64,000 nucleotides of DNA from an uncultured Desulfobacter sp. (GTDB taxonomy: Bacteria; Desulfobacterota; Desulfobacteria; Desulfobacterales; Desulfobacteraceae). Each line of letters starts with the position of its first letter. Positions within the stretch are counted from its first letter, which is position 1. Positions 16,915 through 28,700 of this stretch are shown piece after piece. Under the pieces are notes generated by a model, which searched no databases, was not told the DNA's origin, and was given only the letters and a program-made list of their open reading frames with translations. Location of the stretch: assembly GCF_963677125.1 (NCBI RefSeq), contig NZ_OY781882.1, positions 5,726,501 to 5,790,500 of the forward strand. The letters run 5' to 3'. Both the position numbers and the translations under genes were made by a program.

Positions 16915-18161
16915 AATCTGATAAAATGAAACTGGTGGGAATTGTAGCTGTTTGTCTGTTGCTGCTTGGTTCCTGTGCGGCTCAGACACCCCATAAAAGC
17001 ACAGTGGTTGGGCAGACAGGCAAAACAGATAAGAACCTGAAAACGGTCGGGAAAGATGAAATAAATCAGAAAATTACCGATGCCATCGAAAAAGCGCGCA
17101 GCGAAGGTAAAACAAGTGTGAATGTGAATTTGGATGAGATTGCCGGACTCGTCCAGCCCGGTGACCTGGTTAACATATCATACAAAGCCTCTCTGGAAAA
17201 CGGTGCGCTGATTACCAAAGAAACAGGCGAAACCAGGAATATGACGGCAGGGCAGGGCGGTGTCATTGCCCAGGAAATCCTTGGTATGAAGCTAAACCAA
17301 AAGAAAAAATCCGTCATCGCGCCGGAAAATGCCTTCGGTCTTCATAAAGCCGAAAATGTACAGACGTTTGCGGCCCAAAGAACCATGCCTGTAGATATTG
17401 AGATCAGTGCACAAGACTATAAAAAGCAGTTTAACAGCCTGCCCCGGGAAAATGACCCGATCCACATTACACCATATTTTGAATCCAAGGTGATCCACGC
17501 CGACGACCAGAAGATTATGATACACAACTTCGCCGAAAACGGCGCTGTTCTGGATGACGCCATCGGTAAAACCACAATTTCTGTGAAAGACGGTGTTATT
17601 ACAATGTCACTTGAAGCAAAAAACGGGGCACCATTTTCAGCGGGGAAAAAGACCGGCAAAATTATTGAAGCGGATGAAAAAAGTTTTTTGGTTGATTTCA
17701 ACCACCCGTATGCCGGCAAAAAAATGATTCTTGACCTTGAAGTGCTTTCCATCACCAAAGCCTCGGAATTTGCAGGGCTTGAACTGGCATGGATCGAAGA
17801 CCATGACCTGGGTTTTGATATCGCTTTTAAAGAGAAAAAAAATAAGGTCATCATGCTTTACGCAGACTGGTGCGGGTGGTGCAAAAAAATGTTTTCTGAA
17901 ACATTTGAAGATCCCCGCATCAAAATGCTGGCGGACCGGTTTGTATGGATCAAAGCCAATTCAGATACAGAACAGGATTTGAAAGAATTTTATGGGCAGG
18001 AAGGCTTTCCCATGATTGTGCTCAGTGACTATCACGGGAAAATCCTGAAAAAGATGGAAGGGTTTAAAAGTGCGGACAACTTACTGCCGGAACTTGAAAA
18101 GATTTTAAACACGGATATTGCAAAAGCAGATACCAAAGTAGGCACCGAAGTAGGTAATTGA
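16911..18161 (+). CDS. lipoprotein with SlyD/FKBP-like and thioredoxin domains
   Basis: Lipoprotein of 416 aa with lipobox LGSC (Cys22). Residues about 80-285 form a SlyD-like FKBP module (GDLVNISYKASLENG and NHPYAGKKMILDLEVL). Residues about 300-405 are thioredoxin-like, with the active site YADWCGWCKKMF (Cys321, Cys324). The CGWC pair suits a thiol-disulfide enzyme of the Thioredoxin_7 type. An isomerase-redox fusion fits a folding factor for exported proteins; the Cys-rich protein at 14506 is an obvious candidate client. Start overlaps the previous stop, and the next gene overlaps by one base (TGATG). Confidence 0.8.
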   Translation: MKSDKMKLVGIVAVCLLLLGSCAAQTPHKSTVVGQTGKTDKNLKTVGKDEINQKITDAIEKARSEGKTSVNVNLDEIAGLVQPGDLVNISYKASLENGALITKETGETRNMTAGQGGVIAQEILGMKLNQKKKSVIAPENAFGLHKAENVQTFAAQRTMPVDIEISAQDYKKQFNSLPRENDPIHITPYFESKVIHADDQKIMIHNFAENGAVLDDAIGKTTISVKDGVITMSLEAKNGAPFSAGKKTGKIIEADEKSFLVDFNHPYAGKKMILDLEVLSITKASEFAGLELAWIEDHDLGFDIAFKEKKNKVIMLYADWCGWCKKMFSETFEDPRIKMLADRFVWIKANSDTEQDLKEFYGQEGFPMIVLSDYHGKILKKMEGFKSADNLLPELEKILNTDIAKADTKVGTEVGN

Positions 18162-19750
18162 TGATTCAGATCAGGCGGTTAGGCAGGGATGCCGGTTGCA
18201 GTTTATGTCCATATATTTTCAGCGTCATTGTCATGGCCTTGATAATAATAATGCCTGTTTCGGGAAAGGCCGCTGAAGCTAAAGAACCAAGCTTTGTTAT
18301 TCACTCATTTTATATTGAGGGCAATCATGTGCTGGAAAAGGAGCTGCTGACTGCCGTGGTCAAGGACTTTACAGGAGAGGGCAGGACTGCACAAGACGTA
18401 GAACTTGCCAGGGATGCCCTTGAAAAGCTCTATCATAACTGCGGGTATCCGGCAGTCCTGGTCAATATTCCCGAACAGACGGTTGATGACGGTATTGTCC
18501 GGCTGCAGGTGATCGAGAGCCGGATAAAAAGGGTTTACGTGAAAGGGAACCAATATTTCACCATGGAGAATATTTTAGGCCGGCTTCCGGGATTAGAGCC
18601 CGGCAAAGTTCTGTTTTTGCCTGAAATCCGGGAGCAGCTGACCCGTATTAACCGCAACCCTGACCTTAAAGTGACCCCTGTCCTGATTCCCGGAAAAGAG
18701 CTTGGCACAATCAATGTCGAGCTGAATGTGGAAGATGACCTGCCCCTCCACGGCAGCCTTGAAATCAATAATCGTTCGACCCATACCACAACCCAAACAA
18801 GGCTCAACGGGCTGATCCGCTATGACAATCTGTGGCAGAAAGGGCATTCAATCAGCGGCCAGTTCCAGGTTTCTCCCCAGGATACGGATGAAGTGATGGT
18901 GTTTTCAGCATCCTATTCCCTTCCGGCACCATGGGACAACGATCATCTGCTCATCGGGTACTTTATTGATTCAGACAGTGATACCGCCAGCGGCGAAGGA
19001 TTTAATGTCGTTGGCAAAGGAACGATTGTGGGTTTCCGAAATCTGATTCCCTTGCCATCCCTACGAAACTACGATCACAGCCTGACATTGGGATTTGACT
19101 GGAAAGATTTTGAGGAAGACACCCAGGGGACTGTTGTCCCGGTTGAATATCTGCCGTTTTCTTTCGGGTATGCATCATCCCTGGTCGGCCGGACCGGAAT
19201 TACCCAGTTCAGTGCGGATCTCAATTTTTTGATTAGAGACTTGTTTGTTAATGATATGGATAAGTTCCAGGATAAAAGGTACGGGTCCACCGGCAACTAT
19301 ATCTATCTTACCGCAGGCATGGAACGCCGCCAGAAACTGCCCAAACAGTGTTCATTGTTTTTCAAGCTGGACGGACAGATCGCTGATCAGCCCCTGATCA
19401 ATAATGAACAATACTCTGCCGGAGGCGTCGGCAGTGTCCGGGGATATAAGGAATCGGAGATCATGGCGGACAATGCCCTGCATGGCACAATTGAACTGTT
19501 TGCCCCGGACCTGTTAAAAACGCATGTCTTAATCCCTTACCTATTTTATGATTTCGCATACCTGGATGTCATGGAGCCTTTAGAGGGTGAAATAGATAGA
19601 GACTTTATTCACGGTGCAGGCATCGGCCTGACCGGGAACTGGAAAGAGATCATAGATTTTAAATTGGATCTGGGGTTTGCCCTTGAAGATACTGACGACA
19701 CACAGTCAGGTGATATTGAACTGCATTTTAAAACCGCTATAAGGTTTTAG
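18161..19750 (+). CDS. TpsB, two-partner secretion outer-membrane transporter (ShlB/FhaC family)
   Basis: Outer-membrane beta-barrel that exports the TpsA encoded next. Signal segment about 1-38, then two POTRA domains (about 43-120 and 122-195, with VLEKELLTAVV and IKRVYVKGNQYF), then the ShlB-type barrel. The family's L6-loop motif is present as GGVGSVRGYKES. Length 529 aa is typical. The ATG at 18161 overlaps the previous stop as TGATG; an in-frame TTG three bases earlier is possible. tpsA begins 22 bp downstream. Confidence 0.92.
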   Translation: MIQIRRLGRDAGCSLCPYIFSVIVMALIIIMPVSGKAAEAKEPSFVIHSFYIEGNHVLEKELLTAVVKDFTGEGRTAQDVELARDALEKLYHNCGYPAVLVNIPEQTVDDGIVRLQVIESRIKRVYVKGNQYFTMENILGRLPGLEPGKVLFLPEIREQLTRINRNPDLKVTPVLIPGKELGTINVELNVEDDLPLHGSLEINNRSTHTTTQTRLNGLIRYDNLWQKGHSISGQFQVSPQDTDEVMVFSASYSLPAPWDNDHLLIGYFIDSDSDTASGEGFNVVGKGTIVGFRNLIPLPSLRNYDHSLTLGFDWKDFEEDTQGTVVPVEYLPFSFGYASSLVGRTGITQFSADLNFLIRDLFVNDMDKFQDKRYGSTGNYIYLTAGMERRQKLPKQCSLFFKLDGQIADQPLINNEQYSAGGVGSVRGYKESEIMADNALHGTIELFAPDLLKTHVLIPYLFYDFAYLDVMEPLEGEIDRDFIHGAGIGLTGNWKEIIDFKLDLGFALEDTDDTQSGDIELHFKTAIRF

Positions 19751-19772
19751 TGGAGACAAACGTGGGGTAATC

Positions 19773-22700
19773 ATGAAAAATTTACCGGCGCAGATTACAA
19801 AGAGCGTTATTGTGCTTTTCCTGGGTACTTATTTTACTTTTTTCCCTGCCTGGCTGTCTGCAAAGCCACTCCACCAGTCCGTATCTGCGCCTGCATCTGA
19901 TGCTTTGCCGGTTTTGGTATCAGGGCAGACTCAGAGCGGGTGGAGCGCATCCAGCGATTCTGAAAATCATTACCTTCAAGTGGATCAGACGGATGAAAAG
20001 GTGGTTATCAAATGGGAATCCTTTGACATAGGGAGTGATTCACATACGCATTTTGAGCAGGTGGACGGCGGGGTTGCCCTTAACCGGATTTATGACAAAT
20101 CTCCTAGCCAAATTTATGGAAAACTGACTGCCACCAGCAGTATCTATCTTGTCAATCAGAACGGGATCCTGTTCGGGGAGGGGTCCAGGACCAACATCGG
20201 CTCGATTGTGGCAAGTTCGCTGAATATTGCGGAGGATGATCTCCAGGATGGCATATGGAAATACCAGGCTGAAGATTATGATGCCGGTGATGTGGCCAAC
20301 CGCGGAACCATAGCGTCGTCAACCGGCGGAAATATCTTTCTGCTTGGCAGCAATGTAGAAAACAGCGGGACCATCTCTTCGGAGGGCGGCCGGATATTCC
20401 TTGCCGGGGCAAGCGAATTTGAATGGACCACGACAGTAAGCTCCACCGGAGAAAATACCAGAGAAACTGTTGATACGGACTATTCAGGAAACGCTGTTAA
20501 CAGTGAAACCGGTGAAATCCTGGCGGATGTGGGCAAGGTGGGTTTGTATGGTGATATTGTTCAACATGACGGATTGATTCGTTCACTTTCAACCGTTGTG
20601 ACAGGCAGTTCCATCCAGCTGGTGGCTTCAAAAAAGGTTATAACCGGTGAAAATTCTACGATCAATTCGTCTTTAAAAGAACTGGAAAATCCAACCGTTG
20701 CAGAAGTGTTTGCAGACGGCCGGGAGATAAACATCAGCATTAACGATGAAGTCGAAAGTGACGGGGCATGGCCCGGCGTGGCACTCTATGGTGATATCAT
20801 TTTCCCCTCGGGGGAGATGACCATTGATGCAGGGGACGGAGGAAGAATTTATCTTGCGCCGGGATCCAGTATCGATCTTTCAGGATCATGGGTGGAAAAA
20901 AGTGCTTCTGATGCGGTTTTATCAGCCCAGCTCAACAGCCTGGAGCTCAGGGACGAGTTTTTGCAGAAAAATTCAATTCTTTCCGGCGAGACCATTTATT
21001 TTCTGCTGCATGAAGGGGTGTCCATCGGCAACATCAGTGATCATCTGGACAGCAGAACCCTGTCTGTATGGGAGCAGAGCATGGAAGGCGGCACCCTGAC
21101 ACTTGAGGCGGGTCAGGGCGATATCATTGTGGACAGCAATGCAACCATAGATATTTCAGGCGGGGGAATCCATTATGCAGGGGGATATGTACAGACAACC
21201 AAACTCGTCTCCGACGGTGTTGTATATGATATTGCCGATGCGCCTGAAACCCTGGTTTATGAGAGCCTGATCAATTATGGCGAAAATTTCAGCGAGGCAT
21301 ACACCGATTACATATCTGAACATACGGAAGGCTATGATGCCGGCACGCTTTCAATGAGTGCGAAACAGATTTTTTATGAAGGTAATCTGGATGCGTCAGC
21401 CGTGCAGGGATATTACCAGGTAAACCTGACAGATCCGGTTGACAGTTTAGGATACCAGACATCAATCGGGACAAAAATTCCATCCGGCGGGACGCTTATT
21501 ATAGGCGATGAGACCACCAGCCTTGAGTTTTACGAGGATGAAGATCCGGTTGTGGATGCCATCGTGATAAAAAATACCACATCGGGCCTTGGGACTAACT
21601 TTGATCCGGAAACGTCTCTTCTACCCGAAGAACGAAACGGGGAAACCTGGCTGTCAGATGATCTTCTCAATAATTCCGGACTTTCCGTTCTCCAGTTGAA
21701 TGCGACCCGCTCGGTTGTGACCGAAGCAGATACAACGATAACTCTTGCAGCCGGCGGGCGCCTGACAATGACAGCCAGAAGAATCCTTCACCAGGGCAGC
21801 ATTGAGGTGCCTTCCGGAACCGTCGATTTAAGTATTATGAGCAATAAAAGTAGTGTTGCCGGCCCGGATTATGTAAGTATTGAGGAACTTGGGCAGCAAA
21901 GAATCGAGCTGGTTGCCGGCTCCATCATCAGTACGGCAGGTGAAATAATTGATAATTATACCGGGGCGTTTACGGGAACATCCGAGTATGATTCGTTCGG
22001 GCTGATGGACGGCGGGAGTATTATTCTCCGTGATCAGACCATTGAAAGCCAGGGTGTCGTGTTAAGAGAAGGGGCAACCCTGGATGTCAGCGGCGGCTAT
22101 ATCATAGGAGATGACAGGGACATCCTGGATTCAGGGGATGCCGGTTCAATTGAGATACTGGGTGGGGCGATCATCCTGGACGGCACGGTTACGGGAACGG
22201 CGCTGTACGGCAATGACGGAGGCAGTATAACCCTGCATGCCGGAGAAGTAAGGGTCGTGGCCGACATGGATGATCTGCCTGAAATAGCCGATGAATATTC
22301 CAGTGAAGACCCGTTGCCCGAAGAATATGAAGAACTGCTGATCATTGATGATAACCGGTTTGATGATACCGGATTTACTCAAATTACGCTTAAAGCCGTT
22401 ACAGATATCACCCTGGAAGAAAATGTTTCACTCTCCCCGTCTCTTGTGAAGCTGAGCCTTACAAGTCCCGGCAGGTTCAGTACAGGGCTCCTTAAGCAGG
22501 TGACTGTCCCCCTGGAATATGCAGGGTCTTCTGCAATTAGCCTTACAGCCGGAACCACAGGGAGCACCACAGACGGATTCAGCCCATATACCACGGTCGG
22601 TTCGGGGACCTCAGCATCCAGCTACGTAACCGTCAAAGACAATGCATCCCTCCAGGTTGCCCCGGAAGGGGAGATTAATATCAAAGGGCCTGGGGTAGAT

Positions 22701-25700
22701 ATCTCGGGTAGTTTTTCAGCTCCTGCCGGTACCATCTCCGTAAATTCAAAATCAACGTTGGATCAGTTTTCCCTGTGCATCCGGCAGGGGACGGTCTTTG
22801 ATGCCGGCGGATTCAATTATCAAAGCGGTTATCTGGACAGCGGTGAGATCATATGGGCACCCGCAGACGGCGGGGAAGTGTCTCTTTCATCCAACAGTGC
22901 ATTGATCATAGAGGATGGTGTGACCATTGACGTGTCCGGGGCAGAGCCCGTCACTATGTACAGGCGGGACGAACAGGGCAGGCTCTATTCCTATACCTCC
23001 GCATCCGAGCCCGGGAGCATCAGTCTGTCATTCTCAAGTTTTGGAGATCAGAGCGGCGAATTAAACACCGATACCGTATTTCTGGCAGAAAAACATCTTG
23101 ACACCCTGCGAGGCGGCTCCTTTTACATCACAGCGCTAAATGATGAAGATCTTGATATCCCCGTTGAACAGTTGAATGCCATTGCAGCCGGCGGATTTGA
23201 TTACCTGGAGCTGGCAAGCGGCTCAACAGTCAGTTTTATGGGGTCGGGAGAGGTTTCCATGACGCGCGGTATCTTGATTGATACTCCGGTCATAACAGGA
23301 ACCGAAGGCGGCAGCGTCACGTTAAATACATACTGGATGCAGTTGTTGAATTCCTATCAGGTCCTGGATGGCGATTCGAGTGAGGATGTGGCCTCATTGG
23401 CGGTAAATTCAGGCTTTATTGATATTACCGGGGATGTGAAAGCAAGCGGTTTTGACCAGGTGGAATTAAATGCCCTGTATGATATCAGGCTGGAGGACTA
23501 CGATTATCTAGAGGGAGAGATAACCGGCGCCCAGGGTGCATTCACCGTTGACAATGATCTTACCCTGACCGCTTCAAGAATTTACCCGACAAGCGGTTCG
23601 TCGTTTAATATAAACGCGGGCGGCAATATCACCACACTTGGGTCCGGTATTACAAACACATCGCCCATATATTCCGCCTTGGGTTCCCTGGTTTTGAATG
23701 CCCCGAATATATATCACTGGGGCGTGCTTGCAGCACCCGGCGGCAATATCTCGCTTAATGCCGATGAAACAACAGGTAGAATTTACCTTGGGGATGACAG
23801 TGTGCTTTCCGTCGCCCTTGAGGTCGATGTGAATTATGGCGATGTTGACGAAGGTACCGGGGCATTGGAAGATTATGATAACGATGCGTCATATCTAACG
23901 TCGGAAGAACTGCCGGAGAAACAGATCACTCTGAGTGCCCACGAAGTAATTGGCAGAGAAAATGCCGTAATCAACCTGGCAGGTGGAGAAAGCGTTTACG
24001 GCTACACCTTTATCTCCGGCACCAGCGGTTCCCTTGATCCGTTGACCGTATCAAACCGGTTTGTCGTTCTGCCTGCGGAAAATGTGATGGGATACCTGCC
24101 GGGCCAGGCAATATATCTTGAAGAGAACAGCCTTCTGGACGAAGGCGTTTATGTTGTCCTACCCGAAGCGTATGCGTTTCTGGAGGGAGCGGTAGTCCTT
24201 GAACTCCAGGGCAGTCTTGACTCCGACAGCGGTGTCAACACAAGCGCTGAAGGTTATGTGCTAGCTGTTGGATATGACGCGGACAGCCTGACAGGATACC
24301 ATAGTTCAGATGCCAATCTTTATACGGTCCGTTTAGCTTCCGATGTGCTGTCCGAAGGCGAGTATGAATATGTGTCGCTGTCCACAGGAAACGGCGGCAG
24401 TCTTGAGATCACCTCCAATACGACTATTTTGAATAATGCAATTACAGCAACGGCAAAAAACAGCAATTACCAGTCAGGTGTTGTGACCTTAAGTGGTGAA
24501 AATGTAATTTTCAGCAGCACAAAGGCCGATCTTGGAAGCGGTTTTGATTTTGACACCAGTCTTGAAGAGGACGAGACGCTTTCAGGTCTGATCGGAACAC
24601 TATATCTGGATGCAGAACAATTGTCCCAAGCTGGCTTGTGGGAGTTGAATATCGGAAGCAGCAATCTTACAGAGACCATAACCTTTGAAGATAACAGCGT
24701 GCTCACAGGGGAAAACATTAACCTGACAGCCATAAACAACATTATTTTTTATGAAAATTCCGGCATTGAAGTCACCGGCGAGAGCAGTTCGATAAGCCTT
24801 TTGTCAGTGGAAGGCAGCCTGATCATGGCCCAGGACTCTTTTCTCAGGTCTTCATATTCAATATCAATCGATGCCGCAAGCCTTGTCAGGGGAGGAGATA
24901 TTGAGGCGCAAAAGCAGATCAGTTTAAGTTCGGATACGCTTTATATCGTTGATCAAGCGCATGAGCAGGCGTTCAGTGACGGGTTTGTTGTTGACCCGGA
25001 ATTTTGGGAAAGCTTTTCAAGTCTCGAACAGATCACGCTTGCCGGCCGGGAAAAGACAGGATTCGCAGGTGTCGTAAACCTTGAAGCCCAAAATGCCGAG
25101 ATATTTATTGATACGCCGTTGGTTGAAGATGTTTCAGGGGAAGAAACCTTCGGGACGTTTACTATCAGTACAGCAGAGATATCACTGTATAATACAGGGA
25201 CGAGTAAAACCGACAGCGGTACGTATGCCAAGGGAGATAGCTCTTTTTCACTTGTTGCAGAGCAAATATACATCGGCCAGGGAGATATCCAATTTTCCAA
25301 TTTTAAAACCGTTTCTCTTATCAGCGAAAATAACCTGACATTTGTGGGTGAAGGTTCCGTTTATACGGGGGATGCGGATTTTGTGGCAAAAGCCGCCATG
25401 ACCACAGGCTCATACCGGCTCTATCTTGAAGAGGACGGGGAAACAATTGCCTATGAAGCCCTGGATTTTGATGTGGACAGCGGATCAGGGGAAATAGATA
25501 TTTTACAGGGGGGCGGTGAAGGAAGCGCCAATGACAATATCGGCGGCAGCCTCTCTTTTACAGGTAATACGGTTTCAAATCAAGGCACTGTCGTTGTCAG
25601 TTCAGGTTTTATCGGCTTTACGGGTACCGGAACCGGTGATGCGGTTACAATGGGAGACACGGCTAAGGTGTCTGTCAGCGGCAGTTCCGAAGATGATCTC

Positions 25701-28700
25701 TATTATGATGCCGGTGTTGTGAAATACGAGGCCGAAAACGGAAATATCGTTCTCTCTGAGGGCTCTGTGACAGATGTTTCAGCAGGCAGTGAATACGGCA
25801 GCAGTGGAACCATATGGGTGGAGAGCACCAGCGGTAACGCCGAAATTTCAGGCACACTTTTAGCAAGTGCGGTCCAAGGAGAGGGTGGATCATTTATTAT
25901 GAACACCCAGACCTACGGCGATCTTTCCGGGCTTGTTGAAAAGCTGAATGAAAACGATTTTAGTACCGCCATTGATTTGACAATACAACAGGGGGATGTT
26001 TCCCTGGCCGCTGATGTGACAACATCAAATTTTAGGCTTTCCGCATACTCCGGAGATGTGAATATCGATTCTGTTATTGACGCCTCGGGCATCACCGGGG
26101 GGCTGGTTGAGATATATTCCGGGAAGACGATTACACTCTCATCATCAACCCGGATTTATGCCGGCAGTACCGGCACGGGTGAAGACGGCGGAAGCATCAT
26201 CCTCGGCAGCGGCCTGGGAGATGACGGCTATATGCATTTGAATAAATCTGTTCTAGATGTTTCAGCCGATGACGGAACCGGTGGGGCCGTCTATTTGAGG
26301 GTCGCAAGGACTGCGGACAATGCGGGTATAACCCTCGATATGGATGATGATGCGAAAATTATCGGCGCATCAAGCAGTATCATAGAAGCGGTTAAAACTT
26401 ACCAGGATTCCCAGATTACTGCATCAGATCTAACTGCTTGGAAGCAAGATGCCTCCAGTTTTATATCCAGCGCAGGAAGCAGTGTAAACGGCATTTCCCT
26501 GATTGCCGGCATAGAAGTTCAAACCAGCGGTGATATGAAGATCAATACGGATATTGATCTGACCGGCTGGCGGTTTGGAAGCCAAGATGCACCGGTAGCC
26601 TTGAGTTTTGCCGCAGGCGGAAATCTGACCGTCAATAACGATATTCTCGATTATGAAACCGCGGCAATGGATCTGCAGAAAAATACTGCCCAGTTGACAG
26701 CCTCTCTTAATTTCAAGGCAGGCGCGGTGCTTACACAAAGCGGTGAGATTATCCAGACCTCCGATCCCTTTGCAGTCCAGAGTGGAACAGGGAACCTGGC
26801 GTTTGCCGATAAGGTGATGGTTTACACCGAAGGCGGCAATATAAATTTTGCTTCCGGCGGTTCCACTAACATAGGTCAAATTCAGGGAAATGCACTTCAG
26901 GAAGATTACATGAGCTACAATCACCTTAATTACAATCTTGCCTCCTATTCAGGAACAATAAGGGGAAAGACAGGAGCGGACTTAAATATTAAGGGGGGTG
27001 TGATCCAGACGGCTACCGGGGATATCTCACTTGATGTGGGCGGCGACCTTAATCTTCTGCGGACAACGATTAATGGTGACTATTATTTGGGAACCATAAG
27101 AACAACCGGCCAAAGCCCTGTTGTCGATGTTGATGCGTTAGCGGATAGTTTCGGAGATCTTTGGGATAGTTTAAAAGATATTATATTACCCATTGCATCA
27201 CAAGCAGAGCAGGAAAAATACAGTCAATGGAACAGCGGCGGCAGCATATCCATACTGACCGGCGGTGATGTGAATACCATGCTCACAACGAATTCGGGAT
27301 CAAAGAATTTTGTCCTAAACCCCGACGCATGGTACGGGATAGATGAATTGACTGATACTGACGGGGTGTGGTCGGCCAATTACGATGGCTTATCCGCCAC
27401 CCAGGGTATTGCTGCCATGGGCGGAGGAGATGTCTCCGTTAATGCTCTGGGCAGTTTTTACGGCCAGGCAGGCACTTTCGGGGAAGGTGATCTTACCGTC
27501 AGTGCCATGGGAGATATTAACGGCCGTTTTTTAAATAAGGACGGGAGTTTGGAAATTGCCGGCATGGGCAGCATCGGTTCAATGAGCGATGATCAGGTCA
27601 TTGAACTCTTTGACTCCCAGGCTGTGCTCAGCGCCCAAGGCAACATAATCCTGGCATCGGTTCTTAACCCCGGTATTGCCGCCGATGGGCTGTCTGACAA
27701 TTATCAGTGGAACCTGCAGTACACCCAGGAGACTTCCGTGGCTATGACGGCAAGAACCGGGGATATCACCCTGACAGGGTCGCCTGATACAAGTTTTAGT
27801 TTGGACCAGGGAAGGGCCAAGTTGCTTCCGCCGGACCTTTATATGAAAGCGGGCCGGGATGTTGTGATAAAAAACCGGTTTTATATGCCGCCGTCAGCTT
27901 CAGGCAACATCGAGATTTATGCAGGCAGGGATATTACAGGTGATTCCGGGTCTGATACGATGGTTGATTTCGGTATTTATATGTCTGATTTGGACCCTGA
28001 GGACGTTTATGGGGATCATTCAGTCGGCAAAACTCAGAGTGTCAGTCAGATGAGTGATCTGGAAACCTATGAATTGCATGCAGATACATTTCCATTGGTC
28101 CGCGAAGATGATTATACGCCCGCGGTTTTCGAGGCAGGTAACGATATCAGGGATATTCAGCTGGCAGTGCCCAAGGCGGCCGTGTTGACTGCGGGCAGGG
28201 ACATCGCCAATATCAAGTATGTCGGTCAGAACATTCATGAAACAGACAGTACGGTGTTTTATGCCGGTAGAAATATTTATTTCAGCAATACGAATGTAAG
28301 CAAAGGCAACGAGCCGGGAATCCTTGTGGGCGGCCCAGGACTGATCTTGGTTCAGGCGGCAAACAATATTGATCTTGGCGCGTCGGACGGAATACAGGTA
28401 ACAGGAAGCGTTACAAATACAATTCTTAACAATGGCGGTAACGATCTCATCGTGAACGACCTCATTGTGATTGCGGGCTATGCAAAAAATATCATCAAAG
28501 ATGAAATCGATACTTTTTTTGATCAGCTTCGCCAGGCCGGGATAGATTTTATCGCGGCACGCTCAGACGGGGATGAGACCCTGGCAGAACAGGTTGTGGC
28601 CGATGCCAGGGAAGATGTAATTTCCTTCTTTTTTGACGGGTCATCAAGCGGCGAGGGAAATATCAGCCTGGTGAATTCCAAAATCTACACCAGCGGCGGC

